Shown piece by piece: positions 1 to 8,797 of a stretch of 22,521 nt of DNA. Position 1 is the stretch's first letter, and each line of letters starts with the position of its first letter. The position numbers were made by a program, and so were the translations under genes. Below the pieces are notes generated by a model. That model did no database searches, had not been told where the DNA came from, and saw nothing but the letters and a program-made list of their open reading frames with translations. Source of the DNA: CAZADA01 sp964636945 (lineage in GTDB: Bacteria > Pseudomonadota > Alphaproteobacteria > Caulobacterales > Maricaulaceae); NCBI GenBank assembly GCA_964636945.1, contig CAZWVH010000050.1, forward strand, positions 1 through 22,521, written 5' to 3'.

Positions 1-21
1 TCCAACCGCACGAGCCATCCC

Positions 22-801
22 ATGCAGCTGTCCACCGCCACTTGGCCCGACATCGAGGCCTATCTCACCCGCTCCACCGGGATTGTTATCCCCATCGGCT
101 CCACCGAGCAGCATGGGCCCAACGGCCTATTGGGCACCGACGCGATCTGCCCCGAAGCCATCGCCCGGGCCGCCGGCGAGGCAAACGGCTGGTTGATTGC
201 GCCCACCTTCAATGTCGGCGTGGCCCAGCACCATTTGGGCTTTGCCGGCACCATTACGCTGCGGCCGTCAACCTTTATCGCCGCGCTTCAGGACTGGATC
301 GGATCGCTGGTGCGCCATGGCTTTACCCGCATTGCGTTCTTGAACGGGCATGGCGGCAATATCTCCTCCATTCAGGCTGCCTTTGCCGAGGCCTACACCG
401 CCTGGAGTATGAAGGGCGAGCCGGCGCCATTTGCGTGCAAGCTGTGGAACTGGTTCGAATTGCCCGCGGTGGAGGCGTTACAAGACGAGCTTTACCCCAC
501 CGGGCTTGGCCATCACGCCACCGCCAGCGAAGTGTCGGTGACCTTCGCGGTCTATCCTGAGGCGCAAAAACAGGTGGCCATGACCCCGCGCATCGCGCCG
601 GAGGGGGATTTCTTCACCGACGCGGCGGATTATCGGGCGCGCTTTCCTGATGGGCGCATCGGCTCTGATCCGAGCCAATCGGCAGTGGAACACGGCCAAC
701 GCATCATCGCCGTTGCGGCGGATGCATTCGCGGACGAGCTCGCGACGTTTTTCGGTGAGGATGAATTGGGCGGAAACATTCAGGCGCAGGCGGCGGAGTA
801 A
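22..801 (+). CDS. Creatininase-family amidohydrolase
   Basis: This 259-aa protein belongs to the creatininase family of metal-dependent amidohydrolases, which also includes MftE-like peptidases and formamide hydrolases. The N-terminal motif GSTEQHGPNGLLGTDA (residues 26-41) supplies the usual metal ligands Glu29, His31 and Asp40. LNGHGGN (108-114) and GHHATASEVS (163-172) carry the remaining His and Glu positions of the family. Length matches the family norm of about 250 aa, and no signal peptide is visible, so it is probably cytoplasmic. The ABC-F gene follows 50 bp downstream on the same strand, with no obvious functional link. No mycofactocin or creatinine-pathway genes lie nearby, so the substrate cannot be named. 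Confidence 0.85.
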   Translation: MQLSTATWPDIEAYLTRSTGIVIPIGSTEQHGPNGLLGTDAICPEAIARAAGEANGWLIAPTFNVGVAQHHLGFAGTITLRPSTFIAALQDWIGSLVRHGFTRIAFLNGHGGNISSIQAAFAEAYTAWSMKGEPAPFACKLWNWFELPAVEALQDELYPTGLGHHATASEVSVTFAVYPEAQKQVAMTPRIAPEGDFFTDAADYRARFPDGRIGSDPSQSAVEHGQRIIAVAADAFADELATFFGEDELGGNIQAQAAE

Positions 802-851
802 GCGCCCTTTCCCCTTGGCGAACCCAATGGCGCGCGGCTAAACCTGCCCCC

Positions 852-2738
852 ATGTTGCACATCAATGATCTGCGTTATTCCATCGAAGGCCGCATGCTGT
901 TCGATCAGGCCACGCTGGCCTTCCCCGATCGCGCCAAGGTGGGCCTGGTCGGGCGCAACGGGACGGGCAAGTCGACGCTGTTCCGTCTGATCCGCGAGGA
1001 GATCACGCCCGAGAGCGGATCGGTGTCAGTGCGCAAGGGACTGGCCATTGGCGGGGTGGAACAAGAAGCGCCGGCCGGGCCGGACAGTATCCTGGAGCGC
1101 GTGCTGGCGGCGGACACTGAACGCGCGGCGCTGTTGGCTGAAGCCGAGACGGCGGGCGATCCTCACCGCATCGCCGAAATCCAGACCCGGCTTGCCGATA
1201 TCGATGCGCACTCAGCTGAGGCGCGGGCGGCCACAATTCTGGCGGGGCTTGGCTTTTCCCACGCCGATCAGGCCCGGGCGTGTTCTGAGTTTTCCGGCGG
1301 CTGGCGCATGCGTGTGGCGCTGGCGGCGGTGTTGTTCGCCAAGCCCGATGTGCTGCTGTTGGACGAGCCGACCAACTATCTCGATCTGGAAGGGGCGATG
1401 TGGCTGGAAAGCCATTTGAAGACTTATCCGGGCGGTTTCATCATCATCAGCCACGACCGTGATTTGCTCAACGCCAGCGTGGATCGGATCGTGCATCTGC
1501 GCCAAGGCAAGCTGTTTTCCTATGCCGGGGGGTATGACCAATTTCAGCGCCAGCTGGCTGAACAGCAACGGCTGCAGTTGAAACTCAAAGATCGCCAAGA
1601 GGCCGAGGCCAAACGCCTGCAGGCCTTTGTGGATCGTTTTAAGGCCAAGGCCTCAAAGGCGCGCCAAGCCCAGAGCCGGGTGAAACGGCTGGAGAAAATG
1701 CAACCGCTCGCCACCATGGTGGAAAGCCCGGTGGCGCCGTTTGTGTTCCCCTTCGCCCAACGCCAAATCGCCCCGCCCATCATTCGCGTGGAAGAGGCTG
1801 ATGTGGGCTATGCGCCCGGCGCGCCTGTGCTGCGCGGGCTTAATCTGCGTGTGGACGGCGATGATCGCATTGGCCTGCTGGGCCGCAATGGCGAGGGCAA
1901 ATCCACACTGGCAAAGTTGTTGGAAGGTCGACTTGGACCGCTTTCGGGACATGTGCGCCGGCATAAAAAGCTCAAAGTGGCGTTCTTTGCCCAGCACCAG
2001 ATCGAGGAGCTGAACCCGAAGGAGAGCGCGTACGACCATGTGCTGGCGCTGATGCCGGACAACACCGAGGCCGAGCGCCGCTCACGCCTGGCGCAGTTTG
2101 GACTGGGCGCCGACAAGGCCGACACGCCGGCGGGCGATCTGTCGGGCGGTGAAAAGGCGCGATTGTTGATGAGCCTGATCACCTTTGGCGGCGCGCATTT
2201 GATCATACTCGACGAGCCGACGAACCATTTGGACATGGACAGCCGCGTGGCGCTTTCCGACGCCATTAACGCCTTCGAGGGCGCGGTGATCTTAATCAGC
2301 CATGATCGCGCGCTGATCGAAAATTGCGTGGATCGCTTGTGGTTGGTCGGTGATGGCGCGGTGCAGCCCTATGACGGCGATATGGACGAATACCGGCGGC
2401 TGATCATCGGCAAACCGGGCAATGGCGAGACATCGTCCGCGAATGGTGCGGCGCTGGGAGGGGCCAAAACCCAAGCGCGCAGGGCCGCCGCGGCGCGCCG
2501 CGCCGATCTGGCGCCATTGAAGAAGGAAGTGGCGCGCTGGGAAAAGGAGATCAATCGCCTCACAGAGGTGATGGCGGTGATCGACAAGGGCCTGGCCGCG
2601 CCTGGCCTTTATGAAAAAGATCCGTCCACGGCTGCAGACTTGTTCAAGAAACGCGCGAAGGCGGCAGAGTTATTGGAAACGGCTGAGCTGCGCTGGCTTG
2701 AGGCGAGCGAAGCGATGGAGGTCGCGACCGATGGATGA
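852..2738 (+). CDS. ABC-F family ATP-binding protein (YheS/Uup-like)
   Basis: This 628-aa soluble protein has two ABC ATPase domains and no membrane segments, the mark of the ABC-F family. Family members act on the ribosome (translation factors or antibiotic-protection proteins) rather than as transporters. Domain 1 has Walker A GRNGTGKST (34-42), signature FSGGWRMRVALA and Walker B LLLDEPTNYLD. Domain 2 has GRNGEGKST, signature LSGGEKARL and Walker B LIILDEPTNHLD. A charged interdomain linker rich in Lys, Arg and Gln lies between them, and the C-terminus (from about residue 540) is a Lys/Glu-rich coiled coil as in Uup and YheS. The N-terminal sequence resembles YheS most, but the subfamily is uncertain from reading alone. 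It converges on ald with only 20 bp between stop codons. Confidence 0.92.
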   Translation: MLHINDLRYSIEGRMLFDQATLAFPDRAKVGLVGRNGTGKSTLFRLIREEITPESGSVSVRKGLAIGGVEQEAPAGPDSILERVLAADTERAALLAEAETAGDPHRIAEIQTRLADIDAHSAEARAATILAGLGFSHADQARACSEFSGGWRMRVALAAVLFAKPDVLLLDEPTNYLDLEGAMWLESHLKTYPGGFIIISHDRDLLNASVDRIVHLRQGKLFSYAGGYDQFQRQLAEQQRLQLKLKDRQEAEAKRLQAFVDRFKAKASKARQAQSRVKRLEKMQPLATMVESPVAPFVFPFAQRQIAPPIIRVEEADVGYAPGAPVLRGLNLRVDGDDRIGLLGRNGEGKSTLAKLLEGRLGPLSGHVRRHKKLKVAFFAQHQIEELNPKESAYDHVLALMPDNTEAERRSRLAQFGLGADKADTPAGDLSGGEKARLLMSLITFGGAHLIILDEPTNHLDMDSRVALSDAINAFEGAVILISHDRALIENCVDRLWLVGDGAVQPYDGDMDEYRRLIIGKPGNGETSSANGAALGGAKTQARRAAAARRADLAPLKKEVARWEKEINRLTEVMAVIDKGLAAPGLYEKDPSTAADLFKKRAKAAELLETAELRWLEASEAMEVATDG

Positions 2739-2758
2739 TTGTGAGCCTTTGCAAGTCG

Positions 2759-3934
2759 TTACGCCACCGGCGAAACCTGTGTAGGCGCTGTTGACGCCGC
2801 ATCGCCGTTGTCGGCCGCCTCATTCGGCCATATGCCAAACGGATCGGAAAGCTCATACCCCAAGGCCTCCGCCACGGCGGGATAGGTGACTGCGCCATCA
2901 TGAACATTGAGACCACGGGCCAAATGCACGTTGGATTTGAGCGCGTCGAGCCCTTTCTTGGCCAACAATAGCCCAAAAGGCAGCGTCGCATTATTCAGCG
3001 CCTCGGACGAGGTGCGCGGCGCCGCGCCCGGCATGTTGGCCACGCAGTAGTGCACCACGCCGTCCACGGCGAAGGTGGGATCAGCGTGGGTAGTGGGCTT
3101 TGAGGTCTCAAAGCATCCCCCCTGATCAATGGAGACATCCACCATCACCGAGCCATTTTTCATGCGCTTGAGCATGTCGCGCCTGACCAATTTGGGCGCC
3201 GAGGCTCCTGCTGTGAGGACGGCGCCGATGACCACGTCGGCGTGCAATACCTCCTCTTCCACCGAGTCGATCGTGGAATATCGGGTGCGTACCTCGCCGA
3301 GAAAAATATCGTCAATCTGGCGCATGCGCGGCAGGGACCGCTCGAGCACAACAACCGAGGCATTGAGCCCCTTGGCCATGCGCGCCGCATTCAATCCCAC
3401 CACGCCGCCGCCCAGCACGGCCACGCGAGCTGGGTGTACGCCAGGCACGCCTGACAGCAGCATTCCCATACCGCCATTGTGTTTGAGCAGCGTTTCGCCA
3501 GCGGCAAAGATGGAGATCCGTCCCGCCACTTCGCTCATGGGCGCAAGTAAAGGCAGCCCGCCGCTCTGATCGGTCACCGTTTCATATGCTATGGCGGAGC
3601 ATCCCGACTCCACGAGCCCCTTGGTTTGTTCTGGGTCTGGCGCCAGGTGGAGATACGTAAACAAGATGTGGTCGGAGCGAAGGCGCGCCCATTCCTGGGG
3701 TTGGGGCTCCTTCACTTTCACAATCATCTGCGCGTCGTTAAAGATTGCGGCCGCGTCGGGGACGATTGTGGCGCCAACGCGTTCGTAATCCGCGTCGTCG
3801 TAGCCTGCGCCCTCGCCGCTTCCCTTTTGCACCATCACCTCATGGCCCTGTGACACGTATTCGCGTGCAGCCGTCGGGGTGAGTCCGACACGGTGTTCGT
3901 TGGCTTTGATTTCGGTGGGAACGCCGATACGCAT
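2759..3934 (-). CDS. ald: Alanine dehydrogenase
   Basis: NAD-dependent alanine dehydrogenase interconverts L-alanine with pyruvate and ammonium in the cytoplasm. The 391-aa protein shows the family N-terminus MRIGVPTEIKANEHRVGLTP with substrate-binding Arg15, the motif VKVKEP (Lys73/Lys75), catalytic His96 in YLHLA, the Rossmann glycine motif GGGVVG (174-179), and catalytic Asp269 in DVSIDQGG. It is about 20 residues longer than the usual 371 aa because of an Ala/Thr/Pro-rich tail after residue 370. The start is supported by a strong GGAGG at 3943-3947. The gene follows egtD on the same strand after 129 bp, long enough for its own promoter. Lrp-type regulators often control ald in other bacteria; the only one here lies 13 kb away. 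Confidence 0.95.
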   Translation of the reverse strand: MRIGVPTEIKANEHRVGLTPTAAREYVSQGHEVMVQKGSGEGAGYDDADYERVGATIVPDAAAIFNDAQMIVKVKEPQPQEWARLRSDHILFTYLHLAPDPEQTKGLVESGCSAIAYETVTDQSGGLPLLAPMSEVAGRISIFAAGETLLKHNGGMGMLLSGVPGVHPARVAVLGGGVVGLNAARMAKGLNASVVVLERSLPRMRQIDDIFLGEVRTRYSTIDSVEEEVLHADVVIGAVLTAGASAPKLVRRDMLKRMKNGSVMVDVSIDQGGCFETSKPTTHADPTFAVDGVVHYCVANMPGAAPRTSSEALNNATLPFGLLLAKKGLDALKSNVHLARGLNVHDGAVTYPAVAEALGYELSDPFGIWPNEAADNGDAASTAPTQVSPVA

Positions 3935-4063
3935 GACAATTTCCTCCCTGTGTCCGCGACGTGGCGTTGGATTAAGGCCCGCGCGCTCGTGTTTCTCGTC
4001 AGGTCTATGTGGCGCCCAGCTTGTTCAGTGTCGAGCGATGAAAACGAATCAACTGGTTTCCGG

Positions 4064-5062
4064 CTACACCGCTTTGAACAAAAATACGCCAAAGGGACAT
4101 TGCTCGTCGATCCATTGACGCTCCAGAGCAAACCCGTATGTGCTTGCATCAGCGATGATCCATTCGGGCTTAAACTTGTGTGAGTTTTCTGTGTGGATCG
4201 TTTCGCCTTGCGCCATGGTGAAGGCTTCGCCCGTCACCGTGAAGACTTGATCAACGAGACTTTCCAAATGCATTTCAATGCGTTGGGCGACCTCGTTCCA
4301 GATGATCTTGTGCGCGAAATTATCGATGACGATATCACCTGCCAATTCGCCATTAATGCGATGCAGCAAGTTGAGATTGAACTCGGCGGTTACGCCGGCC
4401 GCGTCATCATAAGCGGCGATCAACACGTCGATATCTTTGACCAAGTCGACGCCGACCACAAAACCATCGCCGGCGCGCAGCAATGCGCGCGTGGAGCGCC
4501 AAATGGCCTTGGCCTCGTCGGGCTCGAAATTACCAATGGTTGAGCCGGGAAAGAACGCAATGCGCTTGCATGCGTTGGCGAACATCGCGTCGGGCGTTTC
4601 GATGGTTTGGGTAAAGTCAGAACAAATCGCTCCAACATCCACATTGGGGTAATCCAAGGCAACGGCCTGCGCCGCATCGATAAGATGATCGCGGGAGATA
4701 TCCTGCGCCACGTAGAGCGCCGGATCGCGCAGCGCGTCGAGCAGGATGCGCACTTTCACGCTCGATCCTGAGCCCAGCTCAATGAGACCCGCTCTCGGAC
4801 CGGCCCAATCGGCGATCTCCGGCGCACTTTGTTCCAGCAATGCGATCTCTGTGCGGGTGGGATAGTATTCCGGCAGAGAGGTGATTTGATCAAATAGTGC
4901 TGAACCGCGTTCGTCGTAAAAGTATTTGGGCGATGTCGTTTTCGGCGTTGCCCGTAATCCGGAAAGAATGTCAGCGCGAAAATCACCGAGCGGTGGCTCA
5001 AGGTCATGCAAGAAAAGGAGCGACGGCGACGTCGCCTGTGCGCGCTGGGCTGCTTTGGTCAT
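4064..5062 (-). CDS. egtD: L-histidine N-alpha-methyltransferase EgtD
   Basis: EgtD transfers three methyl groups from S-adenosylmethionine to the alpha-amino group of histidine, giving hercynine, the first intermediate of ergothioneine synthesis. The 332-aa length fits the family (about 320-330 aa). Diagnostic segments are KYFYDERGS (46-54), LPEYYPTRTE (63-72), the SAM-binding IELGSGSS (94-101) and a C-terminal HTENSHKF segment. The usual partner egtB is not next to it. Instead egtD sits 23 bp downstream of nadD, probably in the obgE-nadD transcription unit. No clear Shine-Dalgarno sequence precedes the ATG, which would fit coupled translation or a leader-poor start. The family call is firm; whether the strain completes ergothioneine synthesis cannot be judged from this window. 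Confidence 0.93.
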   Translation of the reverse strand: MTKAAQRAQATSPSLLFLHDLEPPLGDFRADILSGLRATPKTTSPKYFYDERGSALFDQITSLPEYYPTRTEIALLEQSAPEIADWAGPRAGLIELGSGSSVKVRILLDALRDPALYVAQDISRDHLIDAAQAVALDYPNVDVGAICSDFTQTIETPDAMFANACKRIAFFPGSTIGNFEPDEAKAIWRSTRALLRAGDGFVVGVDLVKDIDVLIAAYDDAAGVTAEFNLNLLHRINGELAGDIVIDNFAHKIIWNEVAQRIEMHLESLVDQVFTVTGEAFTMAQGETIHTENSHKFKPEWIIADASTYGFALERQWIDEQCPFGVFLFKAV

Positions 5063-5085
5063 GGGAAATAAGCTTTCGCTGGTTT

Positions 5086-5745
5086 CTAAGCGGTATCTGC
5101 ATCGCTATACGCGCGTGAGCGCAAAGCGGTTGATGAGGCAGCGTTATGCCGCGCATGCAGGTATACCCATGCCGGCGGAGATTTGACAACCAAACTGCCG
5201 GCCTGGCTCTCATCAAGTCTATGCGATGATAGCACTTGCGCCATCTTCGACAGGCCAGCAATTGGGCGCACATGTGGACGAGAAACGATGGCAATCGGGA
5301 CAAGATCCGCGATCTCGCGCCAACCAAACCAACGGTGAAATCCAGCCAAGTTGTCTTCGCCCATAACCCAGACCCAATGCACGGACCGCCAGTGTCGCGT
5401 CAAAAAGCGCACTGTGTCCAATGTTCGGCCAAGGTCCTCGTCCCGTTCGATTGTCGAGATCACATGGCGAGGTCGACCATCGATGAGTGCGCGCACATCT
5501 TGAACACGCTGGGCGAAATCACTGGTCTCAGCCGGTGACTTCAGGGGGTTTTGCGGGCTGACCACCCACCAAACGCGATCGAGACCAAGACGTTTTCGCG
5601 CCGTTTCCGCCACATGCCAATGGCCCTCATGGGCAGGGTTGAACGATCCCCCATAAATTCCGACCGCCAAGCCAGGCGACAGAGCGGGCGTGGACAGTGC
5701 GACTGAACGATTGTGTGGCTTTGGCAATGGGTTCAGGGCGTCCAT
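5086..5745 (-). CDS. nadD: Nicotinate-nucleotide adenylyltransferase
   Basis: NadD adenylates nicotinic acid mononucleotide to deamido-NAD in the core NAD synthesis pathway. The 219-aa protein carries the nucleotidyltransferase motif GGSFNPAHEGH (32-42), the VMGEDNLAGFHRW segment that contacts nicotinate mononucleotide, and a SSTALRSR motif near the C-terminus matching the ISxTxxR signature. There is an N-terminal extension of about 27 residues (many Pro and Ser) before the conserved core, which is usual in alphaproteobacteria. Its ATG lies 13 bp inside the end of obgE, so the two genes are very likely co-transcribed and translationally coupled. Confidence 0.93.
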   Translation of the reverse strand: MDALNPLPKPHNRSVALSTPALSPGLAVGIYGGSFNPAHEGHWHVAETARKRLGLDRVWWVVSPQNPLKSPAETSDFAQRVQDVRALIDGRPRHVISTIERDEDLGRTLDTVRFLTRHWRSVHWVWVMGEDNLAGFHRWFGWREIADLVPIAIVSRPHVRPIAGLSKMAQVLSSHRLDESQAGSLVVKSPPAWVYLHARHNAASSTALRSRAYSDADTA

Positions 5746-6791
5746 GCCGTATCCGCCTCACCCCGGTCAGCTGCTGCGGCCTCCTCAACCGCTCTGGCGC
5801 GCAATGCTTTGACATGACTCCAGGCGGCAAAGGCCAGCTCACGCACGTTCTGACGCGCGGCGCCAGAAATGGCGAATATCTCGTGATCGGTGACGGCGCG
5901 AAGTGGCGCGGTCTTTTGCGCGACCTCCTCTTCGCTCAGGGCGTCAATCTTGTTGAGCGCGATGATCTCCGGCTTCGTGGCGACGCTCTCGCCATACGCC
6001 TCGAGTTCTTCGCGAATGGTTTCATAGGACTTGACCGGATTCTCCTCAGTTCCGTCGATCACATGGATCAGCACGGCGGTGCGCTCCACATGACCCAAGA
6101 ATCGCGTACCCAGGCCGGCTCCATCACTGGCCCCTTCGATCAAGCCGGGAATATCGGTCATCACGAACCGAGCGCCAGCGTCCAAATCCACGACACCCAA
6201 ATGAGGATGCAGTGTGGTGAAAGGATATGCGGCGGCTTTCGGATTTGCAGCGGAAAGCGCGGACAACAGCGTGGATTTTCCGGCATTGGGCAAACCAACC
6301 AAGCCCACATCAGCTATGAGCTTAAGGCGAAGCCAGATGGTGCGTTCGACCCCTGGTTCGCCGGGGTTGGCCCGGCGCGGCGCTCTGTTCACCGAGGACT
6401 TGAACCGCGCATTGCCCCATCCCCCCGAACCGCCTGCGGCCAGCAATTCCCGCTGGCCCGGCTCAGTGATGTCGGCCAGCAGTTCCTCGCCGGATTCGTC
6501 AAAAATCTGGGTGCCTACGGGAACCTTTAGCACAGCGTCCTTTCCGGCTGCGCCGGTGCGATTGCGGCCCATGCCATGGGTCCCAGTTTGCGCCTTGAAA
6601 TGTTGTTGATAGCGATAATCAATCAGGGTGTTGAGCCCGTCTGCGGCCTCCACCCACACATCCCCGCCTTTGCCGCCATCACCGCCATCGGGGCCGCCAA
6701 ATTCCACATATTTTTCGCGGCGGAACGACACGCATCCCCCTCCGCCATTGCCGGAGCGTATATGGACTTTGGCTTGGTCAAGAAACTTCAT
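5733..6791 (-). CDS. obgE: GTPase ObgE/CgtA
   Basis: ObgE is an essential GTPase of 50S ribosome assembly and stress signalling. The N-terminal glycine-rich Obg fold starts at MKFLDQAKVHIRSGNGGGG. The G domain contains GLPNAGKST (P-loop), DIPGLIEGA (switch II/G3) and NKID (G4). The protein is 352 aa, with the short, Ala/Glu-rich C-terminus common in alphaproteobacteria. The reading frame stays open ten codons further upstream, to 6821, but the conserved family start is the ATG at 6791, with GAAGG about nine bases ahead. It overlaps nadD by 13 bp and follows the GNAT gene after 125 bp, in the conserved rplU-rpmA-obgE neighbourhood. Confidence 0.96.
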   Translation of the reverse strand: MKFLDQAKVHIRSGNGGGGCVSFRREKYVEFGGPDGGDGGKGGDVWVEAADGLNTLIDYRYQQHFKAQTGTHGMGRNRTGAAGKDAVLKVPVGTQIFDESGEELLADITEPGQRELLAAGGSGGWGNARFKSSVNRAPRRANPGEPGVERTIWLRLKLIADVGLVGLPNAGKSTLLSALSAANPKAAAYPFTTLHPHLGVVDLDAGARFVMTDIPGLIEGASDGAGLGTRFLGHVERTAVLIHVIDGTEENPVKSYETIREELEAYGESVATKPEIIALNKIDALSEEEVAQKTAPLRAVTDHEIFAISGAARQNVRELAFAAWSHVKALRARAVEEAAAADRGEADTAWTP

Positions 6792-6916
6792 GCTGTGCGC
6801 CTTCGCCAGTGCGGGCGCCACCGCCCACTCGCGCCGCCAACTTGTATTACATCATAGCCGCACTTGGCGAGCGGCGGACCAAGCACATCCCAATCCGCCG
6901 CACTCAGACACGCCCT

Positions 6917-7468
6917 TCATGCGGTCATGGACAACGCAGACGGACCGGAATCAAACTGAAAACCCACACATCGGGCGCGCGCATGTCGGCCCAGCGAATA
7001 CCGTTCAAACGATTGGCCTGTCGGCTGGAAGCCTAGCTTTTCCAACACCCGTGCGGACGCAGGATTGTCATCAAAGTGGCCAGCAACCAGGTGGGTGGCG
7101 CCCAAATCATTCAGCGCCCAATTGACCGCTGCGCGCGCCGCTTCTGTGGCGTAGCCCTGTCCCCAGAATGGACGGCCAATCCAATAGCCCAACTCGTAGG
7201 AGCCCTCCGCTCCTGTACAATGCAGACCCACCGCGCCAATCAGACCTTCCGAGGGCAGATCGACCGCAAATGGAAAATCCGAGCGGCGGCGGCGACCATG
7301 ACCTTGCAACATGATCCAGCCTTCAGCAGCTTCCGGAGGGTAAGGGTGCGGAATGGCCACGGCCATGCGCGCCACATCCTTGTCGCCGGCGAGTGTGGCG
7401 ACGCGTTCAGCGTCCTGCTCGCAAAAGGGACGGATGATTAATCGCTGGGTCGTGAATGTGAGCCGCAT
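6917..7468 (-). CDS. GNAT-family N-acetyltransferase (RimJ/RimL-like)
   Basis: This 183-aa protein is a GNAT acetyltransferase of the RimJ/RimL type (Acetyltransf_3), opening with TTQRLIIRPF. The acetyl-CoA-binding loop is read as GYWIGRPFWGQGYATEA (94-110), followed by the typical helix and a NPASARVLEKLGF motif. A GGGAGGG-type ribosome binding site lies a few bases upstream of the ATG. It is positioned between rpmA and obgE, and a GNAT at this place is a recurring arrangement in alphaproteobacteria, so a ribosome-related substrate is possible. That is inference; the substrate is unknown. Confidence 0.88.
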   Translation of the reverse strand: MRLTFTTQRLIIRPFCEQDAERVATLAGDKDVARMAVAIPHPYPPEAAEGWIMLQGHGRRRRSDFPFAVDLPSEGLIGAVGLHCTGAEGSYELGYWIGRPFWGQGYATEAARAAVNWALNDLGATHLVAGHFDDNPASARVLEKLGFQPTGQSFERYSLGRHARARCVGFQFDSGPSALSMTA

Positions 7469-7535
7469 GGGGCCCTCCCTGAGACTATACGAACGGACAT
7501 CGGTTTGGCGGCGATCCGCCTTCCGCTCGCTGGAG

Positions 7536-7557
7536 GACCGCCCATCGAGAGGCGGTC
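7536..7557 (-). terminator. Hairpin just after rpmA (weak terminator or processing stem)
   Basis: A perfect 7-bp stem, GACCGCC with GGCGGTC around an 8-nt loop, begins 12 nt after the rpmA stop codon on the minus strand. No U-run follows, so it is not a classic rho-independent terminator. It may instead protect the 3' end of the rplU-rpmA message and lower expression of the GNAT and obgE genes downstream. Stem seen in sequence; function inferred. Confidence 0.35.
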
Positions 7558-7568
7558 GTCAGTCCACC

Positions 7569-7841
7569 TCAGGATTCAGATTTGGTTGTAAGCGGCATGA
7601 CCGAGACAAAGGACTGATCGCCCGCCTTACGACGAAACGCGACAACGCCTTCTTCGGTTGCAAAAAGGGTGTGGTCCTTGCCCATGCCGACATTATCGCC
7701 TGCACGAAACTTCGTGCCGCGTTGACGGACAATGATATTGCCCGCCGCAACGCGCTCTCCGGCGTATTTTTTCACGCCAAGGCGCCGGCCTTCTGAATCG
7801 CGACCGTTCCGCGATGACCCGCCTGCCTTTTTGTGCGCCAT
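7569..7841 (-). CDS. rpmA: 50S ribosomal protein L27
   Basis: This 90-aa protein is ribosomal protein L27, near the peptidyl transferase centre of the large subunit. It begins MAHKKAGGSSRNGRDSEGRR and has the typical GNIIVRQRGTKFRAG and VGMGKDHTLFA segments. No N-terminal cleavage extension like that of Firmicutes is present, so the mature start is the usual proteobacterial one. AAGGAG lies about eight bases before the ATG. It is the second gene after rplU, with an 89-bp gap, as in most bacteria. Confidence 0.98.
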   Translation of the reverse strand: MAHKKAGGSSRNGRDSEGRRLGVKKYAGERVAAGNIIVRQRGTKFRAGDNVGMGKDHTLFATEEGVVAFRRKAGDQSFVSVMPLTTKSES

Positions 7842-7930
7842 GGGTGTGGCTCCTTGATTTGCGTCTCACGCCCCCTGTGGCGTGGTGTTATGCTTGGATC
7901 GACCCAGCGTGTCGACCCCTATTTCTGCTC

Positions 7931-8707
7931 TCAGCCCAACAATTTCTTCGCTTGGCCGACCCAATCGTCACGTTCAAAGCGCCCCTTGGCGCCGATCGCC
8001 TCTTCGATCTTCTCGATTTCTGCGGCCGACATGTCCGCGATTTGCTTCAGACTGGTTACACCCGCAGCGTTTAATTTTTTCTCAAGCGCTGGACCCAAGC
8101 CGCTGATTTGCTTCAGATCATCACCCGCGTCCGCCTTCGCCTTGGCCGGTGAGGCGGCCTTTTTCTCCGCGGCGGGTTTCTTTTCAGCTGCTGGCTTTTT
8201 CGCCGCTGCTTCGGGTTTCTTCGCCGCGGGTTTAGCCGCACCCGCTTCTTTCGCAGCAGGCTTGGCCGCTGCGGCCTTTGCCGTTTTGGCTGCTGGCTGA
8301 GCCGCCTGATCAGCGCCGTCATCCTTAGGCTTGGGCGCAGCCTTGGCCTTTTTCGGCTTCGGCGCTCCATCGGCCGCGATCGACGTGATGCGCACCACGG
8401 TCTCAGGCTGACGGTGACCCATTTTACGCTGGTAGGTGTTGCGTGGACGCGTCTTGATGATGGTGATCTTCTGCGCGCGACGCTGTTCCACCACTTCGGC
8501 CAGTACGGCTGCGCCGGACACCAATGGCGCACCCACTTTCGGCGCGCCGCCGTCTGCGCCCAGCATCAGCACATGGTCGAACACCACCTCATCGCCAGCG
8601 TTGAGCGGTTCGCCATCTTCGCCCGCAAGCTTCTCAATGACGATCACGTCTTCAGGCGCAACGCGATATTGTTTGCCGCCAGATTTAAAAACCGCGAAAG
8701 CGGACAT
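7931..8707 (-). CDS. rplU: 50S ribosomal protein L21 with C-terminal helix-hairpin-helix extension
   Basis: Residues 1 to about 112 are a normal ribosomal protein L21 (MSAFAVFKSGGKQYRV at the start, TRPRNTYQRKMGHRQ near the C-terminal signature). E. coli L21 is only 103 aa, so more than half of this 258-aa protein is extension. Residues about 115-192 are a low-complexity linker of Lys, Ala and Pro, likely disordered and positively charged. Residues about 195-258 form a compact domain with ISGLGPALEKKLNAAG, a helix-hairpin-helix-like motif of the kind also found in alphaproteobacterial NADH dehydrogenase-associated proteins. Such extended L21 proteins recur in alphaproteobacteria. The role of the tail, perhaps extra rRNA or nucleic-acid contact, is inference. 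First gene of the rplU-rpmA cluster. Confidence 0.95.
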   Translation of the reverse strand: MSAFAVFKSGGKQYRVAPEDVIVIEKLAGEDGEPLNAGDEVVFDHVLMLGADGGAPKVGAPLVSGAAVLAEVVEQRRAQKITIIKTRPRNTYQRKMGHRQPETVVRITSIAADGAPKPKKAKAAPKPKDDGADQAAQPAAKTAKAAAAKPAAKEAGAAKPAAKKPEAAAKKPAAEKKPAAEKKAASPAKAKADAGDDLKQISGLGPALEKKLNAAGVTSLKQIADMSAAEIEKIEEAIGAKGRFERDDWVGQAKKLLG

Positions 8708-8797
8708 AGCATCAGCCGGCCGCGTCCAAATGTTCCGCGCCGGCCCCCGTCAATCATGTGGTTATTCCAGTGAGCGCGCATGCAACTCAAGCGCGGT

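Noticed and set aside
3835..4149. Minus-strand open frame between ald and egtD, and similar long frames opposite real genes
   Set aside because: They overlap well-supported genes in another frame and show no family motifs; GC-rich coding DNA commonly gives such shadows.
6851..6882. Possible promoter for obgE: TATGAT (minus strand, 6856-6851) with TTGGTC at 6882-6877
   Set aside because: The spacer is 20 bp, too long for a standard sigma-70 promoter, and the -35 is poor. The -10 alone is not enough.
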